Origin: Welwitschia mirabilis
Lineage: Eukaryota > Gnetophyta > Gnetopsida > Welwitschiales
Assembly: GCA_051453625.1 (NCBI GenBank)
Contig: JBOZIK010000001.1
Location: 2,517,778-2,581,777, forward strand
DNA: 64,000 nt
Reading direction: 5' to 3'
In this document: positions 57,640-64,000 of the stretch, in pieces
How the letters are laid out: each line of letters starts with the position of its first letter
How positions within the stretch are numbered: the stretch's first letter is position 1
Position numbers and translations under genes: made by a program
Notes under the pieces: generated by a model
Told to the model about the DNA's origin: nothing
Database searches by the model: none
Seen by the model: only the letters and a program-made list of their open reading frames with translations

Positions 57640-57905
57640 AATAAGGTTTGACTTCCTTTTTATTATAAAAGTAGAAAGGTTGAAAAAGATAATAACTTTC
57701 TAATCAAAAAGATAAGATCAAATTCTTTCTAAGATAAATATTAGTACTAGACATCTTTTTTCAATGCTATTATAGTTAAGTTAAAGAATGATATGAGATT
57801 TACTTTCATTAGATATGAGATGAGGTTTCCTATCTTTTCTTTTTCCAAAGACTACTCCTAAGAGATAATCACTTACATTACACATTTATTTAAAAAGTGA
57901 AGATC
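57640..57905 (-). pseudogene. Ty3/gypsy RNase H relic, minus strand
   Basis: From 57890 down: CNVSDYLLGVVFGKRKDRKP, HLISNESK, LNYNSIEKRCLVLIFILERI and SYLFD*KVIIF. This matches the gypsy RNase H order (Asp-containing first strand, 'G.V..Q......', 'NY...EKE.LA...', 'SYL.G.K..V'). Catalytic residues are partly lost. Confidence 0.8.
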
Positions 57906-58039
57906 ATTGTAGTAGTTGTAATACATAATTAAAAGCTAGTAACTTTTTGAAAATTTAAATAATTTTTTATATTTATTGTTCTTGCTAAAGTTAGCATTTT
58001 TATTAAGAAGTTTACACCTGGGTTGATTAATTTTACTAA

Positions 58040-58960
58040 AGCCTTAAGTAAATCTTCTATAATACCGAAGCTGTTCTAGAAATGTTCTTTCATATTTAAC
58101 ATTCTTACAGGTTGGTATTTTTTTTATTTTTTTAATTTTTATGGGGTTTTTCATTATTCTTTTAAAAGTACATATTCTAAAGTCTATCGTTATTTAGCAT
58201 AAATTAGGATTTTTTCAAATTTAGAATGATCTTTTGAAAATAACATATCTAATTTAAGTCATTTTCTAAATCATTAAGAAATTCATTAAACCTATATCCA
58301 AAGATAGAAAAATCATTCATGAAACCTTATCCTATAAGAAAACAAATTTTTCATTACACATTATTGAAAGACAGCATGGAAATTACATAACTCTAGGGGT
58401 TTCTTTAAAATAAAATGTTCCAAAGGAACATATAAAAGTTATTTCCAATTGATCTTCATTTTTTTGAGATTTAATTAGTAAAGTGTAGTGGAAAAAGATC
58501 CTTTTTATTATTATCATTAAGTTTTTTAAAATACATGCACATTCTTGGTCCTAGAAATAGTCACATGATTACTACTTATTCATTTATTACTTTTGTTGTA
58601 ATTATAGATTTCTTAGCTATGTGGTGTATAGGAATAATCCATTAACTCTCATATATAGAATAGATACTTCTATCATTTAAGAGTTTAAGAACTTATTTTT
58701 TAACCACTTAATTAATGCTAAGGTTAACTAAGCCTTCCATTTTGGACATAGATTTATCATTTTCTTATTAATTTTATATTATGTCTACATAACCTAGGAT
58801 CTATTTATTTTAATATCAGCTAGAATTTATTCTGTATCTTTGTATATTTCTTTAAAATTTAAATAAGACGAGTTTTAGTTTTGGGCTTTAAGAAACTTGA
58901 AATAAAAATAAGATAAGTTTTATATTTATATAGGCATGAATATTTCAAAGCATAAGGAAA
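58040..58960 (-). pseudogene. Ty3/gypsy reverse transcriptase relic, minus strand
   Basis: From 58960 down: LWFELKSFPYALKYSCLY, the segment before RT in Athila-like pol. MEGLVNLS, VLKLLNDRSIYSIYES and W follow (about 58740-58640). CSFGTFYFKETP and a frame-shifted CNFHAVFQ (58430-58370) match the conserved 'PFGL.NAP..FQ' block. The catalytic YMDD-type box (about 58320) is destroyed. FGIIEDLLKALVKL (58080-58030) leads to RNase H. Stops and frameshifts are dense. Gag and the 5' LTR of this minus-strand element should lie beyond 59000 but are not found there. Confidence 0.82.
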
Positions 58961-59385
58961 TGATTTGAGTTCAAACCATAGAGGCATTTCTTCACTACTT
59001 AAGAGTTTGATAGGTTCCCTAGGAAAAGGTTAATATTTTGGTTTCAAATGAAATCTAAGGTTCTTTAGCTATTGCATTAGTGTACTTCACTAATTTCTTG
59101 ATTTCTTATTCTTATCTAATACTAAAGGTGTTTTATTAGCTATGAAGGTGTTGCGCTACCAATTTATGATTATTTGATGGGGCTTTATGAGTTATTTTGT
59201 AGGAATTTTATATAGGTTTACATGCAATTCTAAGGAGTTTGGAGATTTAATAGGAAATCTTAGAAATGTGTGATTCTTACCCAGATTTGATGTATTAAAT
59301 GCACATTGTAATGCATAGAGCTTTGGAGAAGGATTATTGACAAAAATGCTAAGTTTTTCCTCAAGAAAGTGATTAAAGAAGACTG

Positions 59386-59520
59386 GGATCCCCTCTGTTG
59401 TCCCCATAATAGGCAAGATGACGACACTGCTGGTTGCTAACATGGACTACTGAATCATCATTCTAAGTCATCTTTTATAATGAACTATTATTACCATTAT
59501 CATCCGGATGGTAGTTAGGA
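59386..59520 (+). repeat. Hairpin motifs A and B upstream of the gypsy LTR
   Basis: 59386-59424 (GATCCCCTCTGTTG, CCCATAATAGG, AAGATGACGAC) and 59493-59520 (CATCCGGATGG, AGTTAGGATA) are copies of the A and B motifs found in both gypsy leaders downstream. They may lie in U3 of the LTR or in a leftover leader fragment. Confidence 0.55.
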
Positions 59521-60230
59521 TAACATTAACATGTAACTAACTTTGATAGTAACCCTTGACTGTTTCATCTGTTTCTAAATTGTAAATGAGCATGCCTAAT
59601 CATGCCTTTTGTTTGTCTTTTTCTACTATACTTTCTTATAAATAAGTCCCTCTTTTACTCTCTTCTTCATCTTTGTTGCATTGAAAACTCTCGTAAAAGG
59701 AGATCAAAGGGCGAGATATTCATCTCAAATGTAGTAGAAAGACATTCCTTTGGTATAGGGCTGTGTATCCTCCATTGAAGTTTGGCTATTTTTGTAACCT
59801 AGATGTTGTTACTCTTCTTAATACAAAAACCTTATTTTATTTTCATGTTTGCATGTTAGTTTCTTTGATGACCCTTATAGTCTCTATTGTCCTTGATCTA
59901 GTGACAATTTCTTGGATGATATAGATTATCAAGGAAAGCCTTTATTAAGGCTAAAAGAAAGTAGTATTAGTTTCATTTTTCCATTGCATGTTAGATTAGG
60001 CTGTAACTTGCATCTACATTGTACCTTTTATTTCTTGCATTGTTCTTTATTTCTAGTTCTTGTATTTCTTTTGCAAAGCAATTCGAGTCTTGTCTTATAG
60101 TCTTCAACATGAATATGACATTTTGGATCTACTCCCACTCATACTAGTGTGTTGTATTATGTGAGATATCTATTTATTTTATGAATGACAGAATCCTTTT
60201 AAACCTAAGTAGTTGGATAAATACACACCA
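59430..60230 (+). repeat. Ty3/gypsy 5' LTR, left boundary uncertain
   Basis: The right end is fixed by ATACACACCA at 60230, eight bases before a tRNA-Asp-type primer site. A TATA box CTTATAAATAAG lies at 59634-59645. The last 80 bases recur after the gap at 61919-61999 with about 85-90 per cent identity by eye. I could not find the left TG with confidence. Confidence 0.6.
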
Positions 60231-60238
60231 TAACAAAT

Positions 60239-60255
60239 TGGTGCCACTGCTGGAA
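60239..60255 (+). promoter_or_regulatory. Gypsy primer binding site, copy 1
   Basis: TGGTGCCACTGCTGGAA is a decayed form of the TGGCGCCGTTGCCGG site complementary to tRNA-Asp, used by Athila-type elements. Confidence 0.75.
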
Positions 60256-60421
60256 AGGCTATTTAGGAGAACAAGGGTTATCATCATTTACATGAGTATA
60301 TTGGATATTTGTTCAGTTATTTATCTAAAGCAATGTTGTATTTTATTAGGAATTATAAGTTTTCTGTGTGTATATTTTCAATTTTAGTTTTTTCAGTTTT
60401 AATTTCTATAGAAAAATAGCG

Positions 60422-60680
60422 GTCATCCCCTCTATTATTCCCATAATAGACAAGATGACAATGTGTGATTTTTATTTTTAGTTTTTTTATTTTTCTATAA
60501 TAAAATTAATTTTTTTCATCTTCACTAACATCTAGATGATAAGGTAAATGACAATTCTATTTCCTGAGTTTTCTTCTTCCTAAACTTTTTGCTTTCTGTT
60601 ATGGTTTCTATTCTGTTTCTATTTTTTTTATTTTTGTGTGTATCATTTCTTCTATTGTTCCCATGATAGATAGGATGACA
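60422..60680 (+). repeat. Leader hairpin motifs A-B-A', gypsy copy 1
   Basis: 60422-60459 folds as GTCATC / TCTATTAT / loop TCCC / ATAATAGA / GATGAC, with fully paired inner and outer stems. 60517-60552 has CATC...ACATCTAGATGAT...ATGAC (motif B). 60641-60680 has TATCATTTCTTCTATTG and CCATGATAGAT, GGATGAC (motif A'). Confidence 0.75.
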
Positions 60681-60737
60681 GTCTATTATTTTTTAATCTT
60701 TTTTTTTTGTTATTTGCTATTTGCAGGATGCTATAAT

Positions 60738-61818
60738 ATGGTCAATATTGAGAAGAAATATTAAAGTGAAAGGTTGCTAATAGATAAGAACATTAAAGAA
60801 GGATTGGTAGACATAGAATACAAATCAAAAAAACAATCTCTAGATGCACTTAACCCTCCTTCTGAATTTATTTTTTTTGAGTTAGATTTCCTTAATGAAA
60901 ATCCCATAGAAGGAGAAAAATAGCTTACAATGTCAAGTACCTCCCATAAGCAAAAATAAGCCATAGAATTTTCTACCCCTAATGAAAACCTTACCCTTAG
61001 AGAATTGTTAGCCAATAAAAAAAGAGAGATTCAAACACCTTTTGACCTACCCTCAAGATATGATGTTGAACTTAAAAACCTAAATGCCTATTTAACTTTT
61101 AATTAAAAAATGATGAGGATCCCCTTCAATACATTATAAACATTGAACGACTAATTCTTACATTAGGAAATGGAAATAAAAAACTTAGTAATAAAAAATA
61201 CATGATAATATTTTCCATGACATTAAGAGGTAGAGCAAGACTTTGGTGAAAAACTATTCCCCACAAAAGCTTAAAAACATGAGATTAAGTCTAAAAAACC
61301 TTCATAAAGATATTTATGAGTGAGAAAATCATGAGAAAAATTAAAAAGAAATAACAAACTTTCAAAAAAAACCAAACAAAGACTATGCCTCCACATATGA
61401 GCATGTCTTTGTAGCCTATCATTCTAATCCAGTAGATGCTTTTTCACTAACAGAACTAATAAATGACTTTAATAGTGGGCTAACTCTACATACAAAATAA
61501 CTTGTAGATTTTTCTTATGGAGGAAACCTCATAAACCTTATATTAGATCATGCCTAGACAAAGTTAAAAGAACTTATGGAGGTTAGTTAGACTTGGTTAA
61601 CTCCTAAAAAAAATTCAACTAGAGGCCAACTCGTCAAAGACTTAAAAGAGATTAAACAATAAAAAGAGGTAGAATCTAATCCTAAAAATTCCATAAGAGA
61701 TTTTACAACCACCTTGAAGAAGTATGCAAAAATGATCTTAAATGTCAAATCCACAATCGAAAGAAATGTTATGCAAACTTGTGATTTATATGAGGATAAT
61801 TATCATGTCACCAAAAAC
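60738..61818 (+). pseudogene. Ty3/gypsy gag, copy 1, cut by gap
   Basis: Gag would build the particle. Starts MVNIEKKY, then NIKEGLVDIEYKSKKQSLD. Near 61200-61290 it reads MIIFSMTLRGRARLW and IPHKSLKT, the start of the Retrotrans_gag-type domain ('...L.G.A..W...IP..S..TW'). 61430-61570 reads LTELINDFNSGLT, then LVDFSYGGNLINL, matching the 'GL....R..VD...GG' block of Athila/Tat Gag. The end carries CDLYEDNYHVTKN, a zinc knuckle with a Cys to Tyr change. About ten stops are present. It is cut by the 100-N gap at 61819. Confidence 0.72.
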
Positions 61819-61918
61819 NNNNNNNNNNNNNNNNNNNNNNNNNNNNNNNNNNNNNNNNNNNNNNNNNNNNNNNNNNNNNNNNNNNNNNNNNNNNNNNNNN
61901 NNNNNNNNNNNNNNNNNN
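61819..61918. other. Assembly gap, 100 N, between two gypsy copies
   Basis: Placeholder-size gap. Sequence before it is gag and sequence after it is the 3' end of another LTR, so an unknown amount, possibly a whole pol, may be missing. Confidence 0.95.
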
Positions 61919-61999
61919 TTGTATTATGTGAGATATCTATTTATTTTATGAATGACAGAATTCTTTTGAACTTAAGCACTTGCATAAATACACACTATA
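61919..61999 (+). repeat. Gypsy LTR 3' end, copy 2
   Basis: TTGTATTATGTGAGATATC and onward match 60152-60230. Confidence 0.8.
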
Positions 62000-62005
62000 A
62001 CAAAT

Positions 62006-62022
62006 TGGCGGCATTACCAGGG
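62006..62022 (+). promoter_or_regulatory. Gypsy primer binding site, copy 2
   Basis: TGGCGGCATTACCAGGG is closer to the tRNA-Asp consensus than copy 1. Confidence 0.8.
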
Positions 62023-62299
62023 AAGGCTATTGAGGAGTATGAGGGTCGTCATCGTTTGGGTGAGTACATCGGATTTTTATTTGGTTATTTACCTATAGTT
62101 ATGTTGTATTTTTATTAGAGATAATAGGTTTTCTATTTGTGGTTTTTATTATTTTTTCAATTTTTTAGTTTTTTAATTTTTTGGTTCTCGATTTTTATTT
62201 TTTTTAATTTTTAGCTTTTTTGGTTTTTAGCTTTTTTTTTTTGGTTTTTTGTTTTTTTAGTTCTCAGTTTTAAATTTTTATTTTTTTAGAAAAATAGTG

Positions 62300-62567
62300 G
62301 TCATCATTTTTATCATCTTCATGATAGACAGGACGAGAGTGTACAATTTTAGTTTTCTATTTTATTTTTAGTTTTATTTTTAGATTTTAAATTTTTTGAT
62401 AATAAATTAGTTTTTGTCATCTCCTCTACCATCCGGATGACTAGGTGGGCGATAGTCTTATTTTTTGAGTTTTTCACATTTTATTTTAGTTTTTATTCTA
62501 TTTTTGTTTTTTTGGTTTCTGTGTGTGTCATCCCTTTTATCATCTCCATGATAGACAGAATAATGAT
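62300..62567 (+). repeat. Leader hairpin motifs A-B-A', gypsy copy 2
   Basis: 62300-62336 (GTCATCATT, TATCAT-CTTC-ATGATA, GACAGGACGA), 62416-62455 (GTCATCTCCTCTACC, ATCCGGAT, GACTAGG) and 62527-62567 (GTCATCCC, TTATCAT-CTCC-ATGATAG, ACAG). Order and spacing match copy 1. Confidence 0.75.
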
Positions 62568-62620
62568 CTATTATTTTTTATCTTGTTTTCTATTCTTTTC
62601 TATTTATACGATGTTGTAAT

Positions 62621-63990
62621 ATGATCAATCTTAAGAAGAGATGAAAGAGAGAAAGGCTATTGATAGAGAAGAACATTAAAGAAGTACTAGTAGACATAGA
62701 AAACAAATCGGAAAAGCAATTTTTAGGTTCACTCAATTCTCTTTCCAAATTTATTTTTTCTGAATCAAATTTTCTTAATGAATACGTTATAGAAGAAGAG
62801 AATCAATTCACAATGTTGAGTGCCTTTCATAAGTAAAAATAAGTCATAGAATTTTTTACCCCTAATACAAACCTTACCCTGAGGAAATTATTAACTAACA
62901 AGAAAAGAGAGATTCCAAAATCTTTTGATCTATCCTCAAGAGATGCCATTGAGCTTAAAAGTTTAAATGCCTATCCATCTTTTAGTAGATAAGATAAAGA
63001 GCATTACCTTTAAACATAGAAAACATAGAATAGTTAATCCTTACCTTAGAAATGGAAAATTAAAAAAAAAATGATAGAACATATATGGTAATCTTTCCCG
63101 TGATATTAAAGAGTAAAGCAAAAATTTGACTAAAAATCATACCCCCCAAAAGATTAAAAACATGCGACCAAGTCCAAGAAACCTTTGTAAAGAGATTTAT
63201 GAGTGCAGAAGCCATGAGAAAGAAAAAAAAATGGTAAGAAACTTTCAACAAAAACCAAATGAATAATATGCCTCCACATATAAGCATTTATTTGTAGTCT
63301 ATTATTCTAATCTAATAGATGCTTTTTCACCAATAGGACTAATAGATTATCTTTATAGTGGGATAACTCCACATACAAAACAACTTGTAGATTTTTCTTA
63401 TCGAGAAAACCTCATGAACCTTACATTAGATTATGTCTAGATGAATATAAAAGAACGTATAGAGGTAAGTCAAACTTGATCAACTCCTAAAGAAAATCCA
63501 ACTGGAGGCCAACTCATCAAAGACTTAAAATAGGTTAAATAATAAAAAGAGGTAGAATTTAATCCTATAAATTCTATGAGAAATTTTACAACCACCTTGG
63601 AGAAGTATGTAGAAATGATCTTAGATGCCAAATCCACAACTGAAAGAAATGTTGTGCAAACTTGTGATTTATGTGAGGATAATTATCATGTCACCAAAAA
63701 CTACACTCTTTTTCCAACATACAAAGAAAGAATACATAAAGAAGTTTGTGCTTTTAACCAAGCATCTAAAAACTTTAGAAATCAAAATCAATCACAACAT
63801 AGATTAAACACTCATTACTAAAATAATTCTCAACTTTTAGAAACCAATTTAAAAACTTCAACTCTCAACTTGAACCATTAAACTTTCAACATCCAAATGA
63901 TCAAGTTATAAGCCTTATAGATAAAATTAGAAAATCAAATGCCAAATTTGAGAAACAAAATGCCAACATTAAAAACTTAGTAAACATCAT
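62621..63990 (+). pseudogene. Ty3/gypsy gag, copy 2, runs to window end
   Basis: Collinear with copy 1. It starts MINLKKR, and about 63320-63420 reads LIDYLYSGITPHTKQLVDFS. The zinc knuckle CDLCEDNYHVTKNY (63661-63700) keeps CX2CX4H, with Tyr at the last Cys position. After the knuckle, TYKERIHKEVCAFNQASKNF and an Asn/Gln-rich stretch run towards the window end, with a coiled-coil-like end (NAKFEKQNANIKNL). Stops are present but fewer after 63576, where one frame is open for 81 codons. It probably continues beyond the window. Confidence 0.72.
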
Positions 63991-64000
63991 TTAATAAACC

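Overview
This window is nuclear DNA from a land plant, almost certainly a seed plant with a large, repeat-rich genome. The evidence is Ty1/copia elements of the Sirevirus and Tork (Tnt1-like) types, Ty3/gypsy pol and gag with Athila-like features, a LINE reverse transcriptase relic, a TRIM-like miniature LTR element, tRNA-like repeats, and one Dof-like zinc-finger gene. The sequence is very AT-rich, and almost every element is decayed by stops and transitions (C to T, G to A). I cannot name the species. Nine runs of N mark a scaffolded draft assembly; three of them are exactly 100 N, probably placeholders.

Layout. 1-7594: a Sirevirus-like element (A) cut by the window edge. It keeps gag and a third ORF but has lost integrase, RT and RNase H, and LTR sequence lies on both sides of a 100-N gap. 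7655-8790: a decayed single-frame gene. About 9270-12997: a minus-strand LTR element with a coiled-coil ORF and no visible pol. 13140-14260: LINE RT relic. 15777-16337: the only convincing intact gene, a Dof-like zinc-finger protein in an island of visibly higher GC. 16340-20540: AT-rich spacer with tRNA-like repeats and degenerate duplications. 20567-20791: exon-like island. 20792-27116: a complete Tork-type copia element (B) with a perfect 5-bp TTAAA target duplication. 28340-28651: TRIM-like element. 28652-44075: mostly featureless AT-rich DNA, containing a second minus-strand pol-less LTR element (37426-41266). 44076-53318: a full-length Sirevirus-like element (C) with both LTRs, gag, pol and the same third ORF. 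56190-58960: Ty3/gypsy pol relic on the minus strand. About 59430-64000: two head-to-tail plus-strand gypsy 5' ends (LTR end, tRNA-Asp-type primer site, leader, gag).

The most interesting material is the Sirevirus-like family. Elements A and C share a post-pol ORF with an acidic tail, duplicated polypurine tracts, LTR arrays of a palindromic GGTCGACC-type motif that also appear in the pol-ORF3 linker, and an LTR minisatellite that varies in copy number. Next are the hairpin motifs repeated in the gypsy leaders, the two pol-less elements carrying coiled-coil ORFs, the TRIM, and the aberrant Dof protein. Apart from the Dof-like gene, the genes here are parts of retroelements and do not form a host pathway.
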